DNA of 52,500 bases from Chondrilla cf. caribensis (GCA_964020155.1 OZ026548.1:3898897-3951396); one strand, 5' to 3'. Positions 20,270-41,500 are shown, counted from the first letter of the stretch. Made by a program: numbers and translations. The notes: a model not told the origin generated them from the letters alone.

Positions 20270-21240
20270 ATACCATGGAATAGCGAGGACAACATGTGAT
20301 ACATCAAAAGGTGCTTAGCATTTATTCTTTCTATTTTCTACAATTACATTTAAAAATACTAAGCACCTCCAAATTTACCTAGGGCTTCAGGGAATATATT
20401 AAGGACATGTTTTAGGATGTAGCTCAAGCCACCAGCTAAGTCTGAAACAAAACTACTATCAGCTTGGCACACCCACGGCACTGTGCTATGTGCTGCGTCA
20501 GAAGGTGCTTAGCATTCATTCTCCCTATTCTCTATGGTACATTATATTAAGCACCTCCGAATGTACATAATAGTTACAGGACATACATTGAGATGGACAT
20601 GTTTTTGGATTTAGCTCAAGCCATCAGCTAAGTCTCAAAAAATATCAACTTGACAAACACACCATGACCATGAGCCATGCATGCTAGAAGGTGCTTAGCA
20701 CTTAGTCTAGTACCTCTGAATGTATCTACTAGGGGAACAGGCAATGTGAGGACATGTTTCAGGACATAGCTAAAGCCACCAGCTAGGCATACAACAATTA
20801 ATTATCAGCTTGACATGCCCCACCTGCCATGTACCATACCAGAAGGTGTTTAGCGTTTATTATCCCTATTCTCTACCATACATTGACAATATATCAAGCA
20901 CCTCCAATGGTACCTAAGGTTTCAGGCAATGTAAGGAGATGGGACATGTATCAAGATTTATCTCAAGCCACCAGTTTGGTCTGGAACAAATTAGTATAAG
21001 CTTGATTATGATACACACCCTTTGCCATAGGGGTGCTTAGCATTTATTCCATCTAATTTATTCAATTACACCAGAAGGTGCTTGCATTTATTTTCCCTAT
21101 TCTCTACCATACATACGTTGAAAAATATTAAGTATCTCCAAAGGTACCTAAGGTTACAGGCCAAGTATATATATAGTCTTGAGCAAGTATCAGCTTGACA
21201 CAATCACTCTGTTGTGAGCTTAGCAATAAGTGTTTTTATA
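20270..21240. repeat. ~200-base tandem repeat downstream of protease copy B
   Basis: About five diverged units of the array also seen at 9640-10245. Units share AAGGTGCTTAGCATTTATT, CTATTCTCTACCATACAT, AAGCACCTCC and CAAGCCACCAGCT. AGGTGCTTAGCA and TAAGCACCT give each unit an internal inverted repeat. Confidence 0.85.
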
Positions 21241-21756
21241 GTAACTGAGGATGTGAACTAAGTTAAGAAAAAATTCCCATCTCAGTATGATGCCCAAAAA
21301 TCTAGCTCAATTGTATTACTGAACTGAATTACTTGTTTCATGCACATGTGAACAGTGGGGGACTATTATAAATTTTAAAGATCATACTGCACACATAATT
21401 GTACCAGCCCCACAAATTTATCACATCCAATTATTGCCTCCATCCTGAAATACCCAACACTACATGTATACACTAATTTTAAATTAAATTCACTGTTGGG
21501 ATTATGTGTAGGAATACATTATATTATATATCATTATTATTACATATATTATATTTTTATTGTATATAATATTATATTGAGCATAACGTTCTTAAAGTAG
21601 AAATGAAAATATTATGGAAAATTGGGATACGATTATTATAAATCTGTGGAAATTAGCAGGCCTGGGATTGTTGATCAATTTAATGTTATTGATGTAATAT
21701 AAGCACTTATAGAAATTATATGTTTTGATTATGGGCTATCTGAGCCCTAATGACTA

Positions 21757-24501
21757 TCACACCCGGCCAATTCGCCGAGATAATTGCCTGACAGAACCAA
21801 AACAAGGAGCAGGAGCTAAACAATTGTGAAAAAGAACACATTGTTATATAGCAACTTCTGTAAATGAATAACATCACACTACCGTCAATAACTGTACAAA
21901 GACATATATAAGTTAGAACTTACCAGTGGATGGGCACTGTCCAGGATCCTCCTGTATAAAACACAAAAATGTAGGCCATAAATGATCTGATTCAGTGAGA
22001 GTGAAAACACATCACGACTTACCCAGCAAATATCCTTGCATGCTGGGCAAACAATAGACCCTTTATACCGACGTCTAGGAACCACAATGTCAAAAACAAT
22101 CTAAATTGGGTAAAGAGAAGAATCACCTAAAAAGCCCATTTGACAGCAACAAATTTTATGCATATTATACTTAAACTAGATGCACTAGTACCTCTTCACC
22201 GAGACATGCACAAGTGAATTCAACACCAAGTATGGAGATCACCAGTCCTTTTTTTGTGCAGGAAGTCTAAATATGGGGATGAAATAGGATGTTATTAATG
22301 ACTTGGATTCAATCATATAGAGTATCGTATAATAATTATTTGTTGTATAGACAGAAAACACCTCCAGTTTTGATTATGTACATAATTGACATCTAGGAAT
22401 TCAATGACAAGCCACTTGAAAAATAGTAGTAGCTATAATTATAACACTATTTCATGTGAGGCTATGAAATTGATTTTAGGACTTTGGAGACCTTTCAGCT
22501 GCTTCTTTTACAGCGTTCAATTGCTATATGTATCCCTTGGAAGTATAACACAATGTTATGTTCCCCTTTAGATGAAAACCTGGAAGTGCTCTAAATGCTG
22601 ATCAGCAGTTGAAAATATTGTAAGGTTAGGTCTTTAGGCATTTCAAGATCAATGTAGGATGGTGCATGGTCTCATATCTGATCTGGTATAACAATTAGAG
22701 TCAGTTATTGGCATGTGGATTTCATTATAATTGTGGCCTGTAATTGGTTGGAGCTAGGATGCTATGAGCTGCAGTCCATGATAATTATAGTACAGCACCA
22801 AATGAATTTAAATTAAAAGTTATAGATAATGAACTCCATCAGAAATTATGATATAATGGTACACATCACAAATGTACACATACCTGGTAGCACCCACTAC
22901 CCCCATACTTTGGAAATGTTTGCTTATTGACGCTCCATTTGGTGGGTGAGCCATGATCAAGACAATGGGAATTAGAACCATAAGTTTCAGCAAAAAGGTT
23001 CTGGAATTTACCTGCAGTAGTACATACATCAGGAGACACAGATCCATGGATTGAAATCATATAAGTTACATACTTAATGTGCCAAATTAGTTTCTACACA
23101 CAGTGCATGTGACTTGTGCTGAAATCACTAAACTCAAGTACGTTCCAGCAATCTTATATACTATTTACATATAATACATTCTCATAGAATTAGCAGCAAT
23201 ATATATTTAACTGATTGTATAAATAAGGAGAGGGACATATAATATTATTGTCCTTTTAAGTGCTACTATAGGATGTGAAATAGAATACTCTGTGGATCAA
23301 TGTGTTCAAAATACATATTCCAGGGCAATAATAAGAGCTGAAGATCCCTGCACATGTACAATAAAGTCAACACCTAGTCACTGACAGGACATATGTGCAT
23401 CAAACACCTGGCTGGAACTGCTGGTCTGCACATGTCTTTGAGACTTTCATACCATTGGAATCCTTGGCACTGAGTCCCTACAGTTAAGATAAATGAAAGT
23501 ATCATATTTGCAGCGTAAGACTCAGCACAATAATACAATTACTATGTATATCAATCTGGAATGTTTGCAATAACAAAAATTGCATTAATATGTGGTGCAC
23601 AAGGGTAATACTGTGTTAAATTGAGGATTACATAATGCATAACAAACATACACGATAGAATGGGCAATAATCCGCTAATTCCGCAGAGCTTCCTGCTCCA
23701 GCATCTTGAAAATACTACAAAATGTTATAATATTATGTCAAAAGCCATTAACACTGCATCAGCATAACAAATTCCAGTATTATTGGAAGGCATACTCTGA
23801 ATTGCATTGGTAGTGGAGATGTGTAGGATGTTAGGGTACACTGAGCCCGTGATGCCCTGTCAAATGTGCAGCCTGTAATGTGCACATTTGGCCTTTTCAT
23901 GGTTGTACAAAATGGTCGAGTGGAGGCCCTACAATGAGTACACAGTGTTTAAAGTCATGATACAGTTAAACCAATGGTGCATACTTAAACAGCACACACA
24001 CACATACACGCATGCACGCACACACGTACACACACATAGGTACCTTACAGCCTGCTTCTTCTTAATCCAGGTCAAACAACTTTGTTCCACAAAGTCACAA
24101 CCAAGGTTTTGGCCATACTTCATTGGTTCAGCAAAGCTATAGTCTGGACGGTACCACCTACCGATATACATATATATTCATATATTTATAATATTATGTC
24201 CACATTCTACTGTTATGCTGTCTTTATAATACTTGTATAATAATATTATGCAGACAACCTAGTATATTAATATTATACATAGTAGATAAATCGGCTGCGC
24301 CCTCAGTCAATTAGTCTTCTGCAGTGAGTACAATTTCCCATCTACCAACCCAAAGAGGGATTTATCTATTATGTATCCTGGCAACCAAGAAGTGTATCAA
24401 CATTAATCAGGTTTTGTCAAAAAGTACATCAACCTGACCTGTTCTGAGCTAGTTCATGGGGAATGTACATAGGTCAGTTCCTTTGGTGTTGCCTTCAAAC
24501 A

Positions 24502-24547
<46 letters not shown>

Positions 24548-27500
24548 CATACTATGTTGACATAAAGAAAGCATCATCACAATACAATGACATAATACTG
24601 TCTAAATGTAGTGAGATTCAATAATAATGAGCCAATATTGGTAATCTTTTGAAGGTTAAGCCTCACACTTAACAGGTAATTTGGCACTTGGAGCTGAGTC
24701 CTTTACATTCTCTGAAGCCCTATCCTGTGTCTTTATTTACATATATAATGTACACAGTCTTCAGTATCACTTGGTTCACTGCACTTACCCAGTATCTTCC
24801 AGCAAGGCAAAGGTCAGTCGTGTGAATGGAGCCAATCGAGACATCTGTGCTGTCATCCCTTCAGGCTATATAAAGAGAACAGAATATCACTAGTCCAGGC
24901 TTATGTTGAATAACAAGTATTAGTTGATATCATGTATACCATTAAAATCCGTTTTTCCCAGTGGCTGGATACTGAACCAGTTGAAGATCCACCTTGATTT
25001 TCCAACTCAACACCTTCAAGGGTAGGACAGTTGAAAAATGCTCTTGCTTCCCGCTAAAAAAAAATCAGTGATGGACATAATATTTCCAAGATATGTGCCA
25101 ACACACAGACATATTTCATATTATACATGTGAAAACAAAATCATGCCCCAAATTTGGCATGACTTGGTCTGTCCGTCACAGAGTAACAAAAGCTTGTTTG
25201 TACTCAAGGTAACCATTGTACGAGGTGGCTATTGTGGCATAAGTTGGAATTAAATATGGTTTACTTTCAAGTTTAAGTGTGGCAAATGATATGTACCTAT
25301 TTACATGGTTGTATTATATTCATCACTTTAGTTTGGATATATATTATGCTTGTGTATATCTCATGAATATAGTTTTAATGATGCATTATGAAGTACAGTG
25401 GAACCTCTCTATTAGGGACACTTTGGGACCTTGGTTATAGTCCTTATTACAGAGGTGTCCTCAATTCAGAGGTCATTTAATACGCTACAGTACTACACCG
25501 GGACACAGAATGGTGTCCTTATTACAGAGGTTTCTGCTGTTCAGAGACTTGTAATAGAGAGGTTCCACTGTATACTAGTGCTATCTAGTGAGGTTTATGA
25601 CATATTATGGCTACATAGTTCACCAATTATGAAATTTGTATGAGCGTGTATAAAATTGTTACATTAATCTAAGGTGGCTAATCGGTACACAAACCTGTAA
25701 CAAGACTCTTGAATTAGAACATGTGCCACTTAATAATCATACGAAAATTGTAACATTTGAATCTGACACACATGTTACAGTAGTATAATTGTGTGCAAAA
25801 TATGGGGTATCAACCAAAACTACCCCAACTCCATACTGTGACCCACAAACTTGCAGGACCCACTAGATGACAGAGTTGGGGCATGATCCTGCCTAATCAC
25901 ACCAGACTTCTCACCTCATCCAACCCTTCCTTGGCTACTACGTAGTTTAGTTAACTAATTTGAAATCAATACTGCAGAGTGTGCTAGCCTAAGGGTATCA
26001 GATAGATAGCTGATAGCTTTTCACAGTGATATATGACTTGTATGAGCCAAGTTAAATGTCAAGGAATATTTTGAATTTCCAAATACCACGAATCTGCTGG
26101 CTACAGACATGTTGCCATTCTTAACATAAATTTTCATTTCTTTATACACACACATGCACGTCCACACACACGCATGCACACACACACACTGACTGTGTGA
26201 CTGACTGACTGACTGACAGACTCACAACAACAGCAGGTGTCACGATGATGTTAATAGGATTTGCAACCAAGCCAGATATAGTTTCCCTCTGCACAGTGAC
26301 ACTGCGGATGGTACTGTTACTCAAAATAAACCTGCATTTTTTTCAAGCATACAACTTACAGACTCAATATTTATATATATATATATATATAATATATATA
26401 TTACATTTAATTTTATTCAAACTATATTATAGTATATACTATATAGTTTCCCTCTGCACAGTGACATTGAGGACAGTACTGTCACTCTAAATATGCCTGC
26501 ATTGTATTCAAGCATACAACTAAGACATTACATTCTGAATTTCAATTGTATTCAAACTGCATACAGACAACATACTAACCTGCCCTGGCTGATGGGTGGT
26601 AAGCCACGGCTGTTACGAGGTGTTCTTGGATTTCCATTCTCATCTCTCCAAAATGGATACGAAGATCTACTGAAACCCTGCAGTATCAGAATGCACCAAA
26701 CCATATCAAACAAATCTAACATATTCACTGATGCTGCTTACCAAAGCATGAAATATCTCATGCTTAGCTATTGGTTCCAATTTTCCAATTGAGAGTGCAG
26801 TGGGGCAGATGTTGATGTAACCTACCACTGGCCTGCATGTAAATGTAAGCATTACTAGTGAATAGCTCCAACTGGAGACCACCATTTTTTTAAATACTAG
26901 ATACTCACAATTCCATAATACACTGGAAATTTTGCTATTTTTTATATTTCCATCCACATATTATTATATCAATAATATCACGTTGTAAAGTCATTTATAT
27001 TTATTCATTATTATCTTTTAGTTAGTAGTCTGATCATCATTGACAAGGTAGTACTAGTGTTTTGCAATAATTTCAATAATTCAACACAGCTATGACCTTC
27101 TACGATTTAGTTCCATTATTTTTGATGAAGTGTTAATTATGCAAAAGTACCTAAAATAAAATACCCAAGGGCCTCCTCCACCTTTATGTGTTGAAACAAT
27201 AAACTCGGCATTTCAGACCCTGAATCTACAGAATAACTAATTTTGAATTGATCTAATATAAACTTTCCATATCCCGTTTCATTTTCGAGCTTCATTTTTA
27301 TAACATTGTGCAGGATTTAGGACATTCTACCCAAATAAAAATGTACAAAACCCCTTTGACAAAATATGTATTGGAGGCTCAGATCACACTCAGTTTGATG
27401 TTTAATTTCATTTACCCATACCTGTCCATGACACTTTCAAGTACGCAATGGGATGCATAAGCGATCTGTGATGCCTTTTTACATCGCTCTGGATTAGCAG

Positions 27501-30500
27501 CAACATACAGGATGTAATCTGTAGACACTCCGCTACCGTTACCTATAGTTTGATGGCAATTACTGCCATTTCGGCTACAAGTTACACAAGCCTACAATAA
27601 AGATGATGAGCATGATCAATCATGATATATTATATTATTAAAACTATGCATTACTTACTACTCCAAATAATTTTACATTTTGTAACAGTAACTATAAATA
27701 CTGAATGTGGCTATAGACTAAGATAAAAATGGGCACCCTTTTCAACCTAGCATGCATGTCATTGTGTTAAATGTAACGTTCAGTGTCAAAGTCACGTTGG
27801 ATGAAGTATACAGTGCCCCAACTATTAGAAAATTGCACATTTTGTCCATGCTCTAACTCTATAGACCATATTATATTACATTTATAGTGAGTGTGTGTGT
27901 ATGTATGTGTATGTTTTCAAATAGTCACTATGGTCTCTACAAGCCAATAGTGCCTCACTAATAAATTTCACTTACCCCAAGATGCTCATCAGGGATGGTA
28001 ACAGGACCACATTTAGGGACAGAGCAGGTATCCACACATTTCTTGTTAGGTGGTGTTGATGAATGAAAAAATCCAATTGGACACTGCCTGTTAATTGAAT
28101 CAACAAAATATCACCAAGATACAAAGATATCATTATACTAACATCAGCAATCAGAAGTGTACGATTAAGTATAATACAGGGAAGCAACAAAATTAATTCA
28201 GTTAATAGTTATCTGATTGGGAATATCTTGATGCTGCAAAATCAATATTTTAATTTTGCTCCTACAATGCTGTTATTGGTGTATTCATCAAATAAGTCTG
28301 TGCAAGTTAGCATAAGTGAGTATAGTTCATCCTGGATGTTGAGCAGCAATACTGAAGTTAGTACAGTGCACTGTATTGAATTTATTGTCAACATTCATGT
28401 TTAAGGTCTTGTAAGGCTTCGGCACATCAATGCAAGGTAGAGATTCTTACATGCATTTGCTTTGAGGTGTCACTAAGTTCATTAATGTATAAATATCTAA
28501 TGAATTAGTGATCAGTTTATAAGTACTTGATCTTAATTTCATGCTATTGTTAATGGATACATTAGATGCATGCATGCATGCAAGATTTGAATCCATTATT
28601 GATTCATTTGTTTAACTATGGCTATATGGAAATGGAAGATAAATTTCGTACTATTGATATGAAATAAATTCTGCAATCGAACTAAATTGTCTCTGGCAGT
28701 AGATAACTGTACATTTGAAGCTGTAATTTGCATCTCACTTAGGACTGTAATGTGCAGTATATTTTTTTCTACTACACTGCATGTATGTTGTAGTTCACTG
28801 TGGAAGGAAATCATCAGATTTACCTTTCTATTAGAACATGTCCACTTGAACTACGGACCCTCAAGGCCTTCCTAAAAAAGCTGACTACTTTAGGGATAGT
28901 GCTCTACAAAAAGTAAGTTGAACATTTTCTGAATCATAATTGACCACTAAAATAAACAAACAATCATGCACTTCAATAATATTGAAAAACTAATGTCACA
29001 CCTCAATCTATTGAACAGTTGATTTGCAGTATAATTGTAAGTCATCGTTGCATTGATATTTTTGTTCATAATTGAAATGCAATTGAATAAACAAACATAT
29101 CTCAATATTCGGACAAAACCTTACAACTCCACTTGTGTTTGCATGACCACTAACAATTATCTTCAGCTCCAACATACCAATGAGTTAGAAGTGAGAGAGC
29201 CACTTCTATATTATATAATGCGTACTCGACCGATCGATCATTGGCCACCTCCCTGACTGGACGATGAATTTTCAGACAGTAGGAAAACGGAATTCACATC
29301 TCTCTAACTTCTTTCATAATAGAGTGAGCCCGACAAGCTTACTCACTAAAATCATATAAACAGACATGCCAACTCTCACACCTTATGCGTGAGACTCACG
29401 CATTCAGTGCTGATCTCACACTCTCACGCAAGCATAAGCATTATCTCATGCATTGCCCTGTGACATTATTCAAAGTTAATGAGCATAACACTGTCAAATT
29501 GAGACACAGATCATGATATCATGTGGCTTCAATTTGTTGGTAAGTTGTTCCTGATTGAGTGTATAGTGTTGACACAGCAAAGAAATTCCACTATGAGTAT
29601 AACAGGGCACACAATACTAAGAATTATTGCTAATACTGTTGCATTTTTTGTAAACTAACTTAAAGTTAAACTTATAGCCTACATATTGTACTTTGTATAC
29701 TTTCATTGTAATGTTCATAGTCAATTTATTATCCTGAGTTTTATAATCTATCAGTGCGCGCACTGGTATGCCACTTCAAGGGGTGGGCACCGACATGTCT
29801 CGCTCCTACACCATGTAATCTCACTCATTTTGGAGACATGTCTCACTGATATAAATCGATCAAAATTTGATCTATCACAGAGGGTGGGATATATCTTGTT
29901 CGGGTTTCATCAAAGTAGTGGATATCTATCTCTAACTCCTATAGATAACTTGAAGTATACATGAATAGATATTACTTCTAAGTTTTTCCCAGATGCGTCA
30001 CAACTTCCATGTTTTTAATTAGCTCTTGTCCGCCAATTTAAGTGAATCAGATCGATTTCGGACACTATAGCTGTAACGAACATGCGTGCTACAGCGCTTC
30101 TTATCTGTATAATTTCAAGCCATTTTTACAGACGACATGAAGAGGAAGAATAGCTACTACAAAATGAATCAGATACTTATTTAAATTTGTTTAAGGTCCG
30201 TCCGGAATACGAAACTCGATGAAGGAGTCGGCACGCTTGTACCTTCTGGCTTATCAAGATCATATCTGCTTGTAACGATTTTTTTTTCCTATTACAAAAT
30301 TCCCCAATTATCGATTGTTACTCTAACTCCATGCGCATGCACTCACTTTTAAAAGGTCTCTGTGTTCTGCGGGCAGGCTAATAGGACAAAACAGCGTAGA
30401 GTGAGGTAACTTGGAACTTTTAAACACACAGTGAAATGTTGAATAGACATTGTAAACGGAATATAGTCGGCTAAGTTGATCAGTTGCAAGTTACTCCGAC

Positions 30501-30938
30501 AGACAAAGTTATCGGGCCTCATCCTACTCATTACGTGTATCTACACCATGCACACGAGGTATAACTCACTCATCCACTGTTGAGTCAAAAAAAGGTGTTA
30601 TGACAAACGGCTTATCGGCTTCCACTTGTCTCTTCACGATGGTATGGTTAGCCCCCTCGCGCACGCTGCTAATGGGTATATAGTTCGCGGAATACCTCAC
30701 CTGCAGAAGTTGGTAGTAGACAATTGATAGAAATTCAATATAAAAAAGATCTGTATAAGAGATATGTAATGCTAGAAGGAAATATACACATCCGTGGCAG
30801 GATAGGCTGTGGTATAAGCGATACCTCAATCGTCGAGTGGATGGGCAAAGAGTCGTGAGCACATTCGTGAGCATCCGACAGTATCACACGGTACGATACG
30901 GACAAGATAAAATACATTCCGATCTTGAGGAGAAACAT
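21757..30938 (-). CDS. Leishmanolysin-like (M8) zinc metalloprotease, copy B, secreted form
   Basis: Twenty minus-strand exons: 30825-30938, 30570-30700, 30347-30359, 28824-28903, 27976-28087, 27422-27591, 26742-26832, 26580-26677, 26226-26331, 24940-25053, 24789-24865, 24044-24157, 23796-23928, 23652-23714, 23408-23477, 22884-23011, 22192-22266, 22023-22100, 21924-21951 and 21757-21815. They total 1854 bases (617 aa), in frame throughout. The layout matches copy A: signal peptide, HECAHD cysteine switch, then H231-E-I-F-H235-ALGFS, H336 (SSHWEKR) and M347. B is the most altered copy. It lost three residues just before the zinc motif, has Phe inside HExxH, reads RFILSNST where A and C have RYIWSDST, and VVPRRRYKG where A has VASGFQYKG. 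It ends at GRV without a membrane tail. Its exons 1-2 are nearly identical in DNA to those of copy A. It appears functional, but I cannot exclude relaxed constraint. Confidence 0.88.
24503..24545. repeat. (TA)n microsatellite in copy B intron
   Basis: A pure TA run of about 43 bases between exons 24044-24157 and 24789-24865. Copy A has (AG)n in the matching intron. Confidence 0.9.
25394..25572. mobile_element. Tigger/pogo-like MITE in copy B intron
   Basis: It runs from TACAGTGGAACCTCTCTATT to AATAGAGAGGTTCCACTGTA, with TA at both outer edges. It has no counterpart at the matching intron of copy A. Internally, CCTTATTACAGAGG recurs. Confidence 0.8.
26441..26525 (-). pseudogene. Broken partial duplicate of copy B exon 9
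   Basis: This stretch repeats 26275-26360, including the acceptor and the first ~50 bases of exon 9, about 166 bases further 5' along the gene. In the duplicate the frame reads into TAG three codons after the acceptor, and no donor follows, so splicing to it would end the protein. The true exon is 26226-26331. Confidence 0.75.
29361..29848. mobile_element. hAT-like MITE insertion in copy B intron 3
   Basis: A 488-base insert starts CAGACATGCCAACTCTCAC and ends GGAGACATGTCTCACTG. ATATAAA lies on each side (29354-29360 and 29849-29855). Copy A shows the uninterrupted site near 17800 (CGTATAAATCGGCC). CAG...CTG ends with a duplication of about 7-8 bases suggest hAT. There is no transposase. Confidence 0.65.
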
Positions 30939-31693
30939 GGCTATATACGCTTCTTATCTGTATATTCAGTTTCAAGTGATAATCTTCGGATAGATTATAA
31001 AAAATAGCTAGAGGCAACAATATTCCGACTCAAACGACTTATCATCAATTTAGATGATCCGAAATGCCTGGCACGGTCATATCGATCGCTTATTGACACA
31101 TACCTTGCGTTGCTGTCTAATTATGATGAATGTGTACGCGTGTGTATGTGTGCGTGTGGCTCTGTGTATGTGTGGGTGGGGGGGGGGGGGTAATGGGTGT
31201 GACTCGACATAATTATCATACCTCCATATTATGTGAGTGGTGCCTGTCTTTATCCATGTGTATGTGTTGATGAGGTTTGTGATTGAGTACTCTGAGTGCA
31301 CATCTGATGAGGTGAAATGTTCGTCCTTGAATTTGTTGATGATTTATGCATGCAGGTGATGTTTTTGGGGTAATTTATAGGTTTAATTGGTTTGCATGTG
31401 CATGTTTTGTGTTTGTGCACATTTTGTTTTATAACTGTCAACACCCGGAATGACAGTGCTGGCCCAGATTAATTTTCATATATTATATACATATAATTAG
31501 TTTTTTCTTTATAAATTTTAGGTGCGAATATAGTTATAGTATCAATTTCCATTCTAGATCTGCTCATATATGCCATTGTTACAATTTTATGTTCAATGAA
31601 TTAGACAATCATATATTGTACAGTACAATAATATTATAATAATACTGTAATACAAAACATGTGTAATTACAGAACTTGAAAAATAATGATATG

Positions 31694-31756
<63 letters not shown>

Positions 31757-31838
31757 GTTCAAAATAAATTGTTAAAACCTTCCCAAATTGTTGAATTGAA
31801 CTAAATAACTATTATTAGTATTCAGCTGCATGTATATA
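30939..31838. other. Copy B 5' flank / copy C 3' flank
   Basis: Up to about 31124 the sequence is homologous to copy A's upstream region. The rest holds a run of about 13 G near 31178, a GT-rich stretch, and an (AC)n tract at 31695-31750. I see no gene here. Confidence 0.6.
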
Positions 31839-38324
<6,486 letters not shown>

Positions 38325-38516
38325 TGTTGTTCCTCTTATTCTTGATCCTCAGGAATGGGCCTCCTCGAAACTCTTATACGAATGCAGAAATAGGAGTGGT
38401 GAGTACATTTCCATAAATGGGTGATTCAGCCAACTCCGGTCCGATTCACTAGGGTGCCCGTCAAACTGGAATCCATGCATGCGACTGGTTGCGCAACTCT
38501 GGCAAAGTGAGGGAAA
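38325..38516. promoter_or_regulatory. Bidirectional promoter between protease copy C and NLE1
   Basis: 192 bases separate the divergent start codons. I see no clear TATA box. NLE1 is expected to be a broadly expressed growth gene, so copy C may sit in constitutively open chromatin, unlike A and B, which have other upstream sequences. That last point is inference. Confidence 0.55.
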
Positions 38517-41500
38517 ATGGCCACCAGCACGTGGAGCGAGTCCGAAGAGACTGTAGATAAACGGGTACTTGCGCAATTTAAGAGCGAAAATGGTGACTTG
38601 GTTGGTGCGCCTTTTGATTTACCGGTTGTCGTAAGCAAGGTTAACCTCCAAGCCCTGTGTAATGTTGTCCTCGCGAACGTGAGTTGTACAGATTAGTTTG
38701 TTGACAAATAACTGACATATGCTAGGTGTACGTCAAGACTTCACGTATGTACACCGCATGATAGATTGGATTAATATGTAAACGCATGTTGTGGCAGCTT
38801 ATTGGTTATGGGACAGAGAATTACAGTGGAACCTCTCTATTAAGGACACTTTGGGACCTCAATTTTAGTCCTTATTACAGAGGTTTCCTCAATTAAGGTA
38901 AATTAATACACTACAGTACTACACTGGGACACAGAATAATGTCCTTATTATAGAGGTTTCTGTAATTCTCAGGTTTGCAATAGAGAGGTCCCCCTGTATG
39001 TCTTTCATTTACTTCCGGTAATCTTCCCTGTTGACTGAATATGCTAGAAATATATAATTAATAGCAATAATGTATTCTTTTCTATATACGTACAGTACAG
39101 TACACCAATAATTATAATTTGTATCTTTATAGTCTACAGATACATTCAAACCTGTGTTTGATGATGCTTGACAACTATATGCATGTTCTTCCATCAGAAG
39201 TGTACGTAATCAGTACGTGTAACTGAAGTCGTGATATTTAACCAATTAATGAGTCATTATGGTTGGTAATTGTTTATTTTAACAGTAATTCTCACCCCTT
39301 ATTAAGGATGAAGAGATACCGTATGACTTTTATGTTAATGATGTCGAAATTGAGGAGAACTTGCAAGAAACAATGGACCGCGTTCACAACCTGGACACTG
39401 AAAATCGCATCGAGATAGTCTACCAACCACAAGCTGTATTCAGAGTGAGAGCCGTAACTAGATGCACCAGTACCAATATCGGACACACTGATGCAGTCAT
39501 TGCTACATCCTTCAGTCCAGATGGGCGGTGAGTTCCTTCGTCATGATCACCCAGTGTAGTCCACACACTTTATAATTGTGGAGTTGATGTTGGTGGTTTG
39601 CGCGAGGAGGGGAATTCCACCTGAACCAACTTATAGCCAGGGACAATATGTAATAGCTAAAGTTCCTCTGGTAGGGCATGTAGTGGATATACTGACACTG
39701 TTGATGCCCCAGTTAGCAATGAGGCAAAGTGTCAGTACCAGCTAAAGCCCTACCAGGGATACATTAGTTAATATGTGATATGTTTTCGTAACTAATGTTA
39801 CTATGGATTTTTCCATTTGAAAAAACATATTACACGGATCCAATCAACTACCATGCAATATTAATTTGAATTATGTGTTAAGTAAAACACCATGTATTAA
39901 CTGTTGAGTCAGCCGGCAAAAAGTTCTGGTTAACTGATTGATGTCAATTAACACCCAATCACGGACAAAAACAGATACCCATTAGCAACCTTTGATAGTG
40001 TAGTATTAATGCAATAATATTTTATCGAATATCCACCTGTGCATAAACTTATTTTATATTTGCCTTGAACCACAATACTTTCTTGTACATTATCACCGAC
40101 CCCAGTATGTGTCTATTATGAGACACCACAGTTATTTGAGACTGTTCTTATCTGCAATTTTCCTCAGTTACATTTGAATTGAAATTAAATGAAAGTGTCA
40201 TAACTTCAGTTTCATTCTAATTTTGTTAATTTAAATTCACCACAAAGTAATTATCACCAGTTCACGATATCAAATGTATTGCCTTCATAAACGGGTGGTA
40301 ACCATTAGGTATAAAATGATATTATTGTATACTTGGTCTTATGTACTATTGTTATTATGGATGAACGATGAGTTGCTATATTGGCAATTATTTTACATAT
40401 TTTAATGATAGTTACAAGTGTGTATTGATGAAGGAAAGTGTTCAAAAAGTGTAGATATTTGTATCCTTTGCACTGTGATCTGCCCAAGCTGCCATGTAAT
40501 ATACGTACTATGTAGTTATGATATAGCCACTTACGGTTACTTCTATGTGTGTAGGTGTACAATGGTAATGGATATGCTCCACATGCTTGCACCATACCTG
40601 GTGTGTCTCTAGTAGGCCTGTGTAGTCATTCAGGGGTGATCATGAGTTGTTTTTTTGTGTTTGCTAGGACTTAACACGGTGTACCTCACAACTGTGACCA
40701 CCTGTGGGAACATTCTTTATAATCCCAATACCTGTTAGCTACCTGATTCAGATTTCGAAAGTGTGCAGTTACTAAAGCATAAAGTCAATAGTACTATGAT
40801 TGCGGTAGTATTTTATGTCAGTTTCCATTCTATACACACCACAACCTGAATGTATTGACTGTATAGAGTGAGTTTCAATTTTAGATTGTCAGAAAAACCT
40901 AATCTGTCAAATACACATACTATACATTTTCAGTTCATACATACATACCTGTACTTCTCAACTCAGATTACTATAATAAATGTGTTTTTTGTTATTATGC
41001 ATTTAACCGTGCCTATAATGTACTCATACAGTGATAACCTTGTGAATAGGAGATAGAAAATCATGTTTTACAACTCAATTGACAGCTCTGTACTCAATAA
41101 TGGTTCTATGCACCTTCCCTTCAGGTATCTTGCCAGTGGCTCCGGGGACTGCACTGTGAGGTTTTGGGATGTTGACACCGAAACACCGCAATTCACTTGT
41201 AAAGGTGATAACTCCTGCACCTATCTGTTTCTTGTATGTGGAGTTTCTGTGATTATATGTGTCTCAAGGTTTAAATGTCTGTCCCGTAATTAACTTATTT
41301 TGTAGCAGTTGGAATTGTAGACGCTATACAGTGTCTCATCCAGGGTAGTGGTCAAACAGTACACAGCAAGAGTACAGCTGTGATAGGGGTGGGGATAAGA
41401 CACATTGACATCTAGTAACAATGTTATATTATTGACATTCTTAAAAAGTGGGCACAGGTTTTAAGGGGTGAGGCAGATGGCATTCTTGAACACCTATCCT

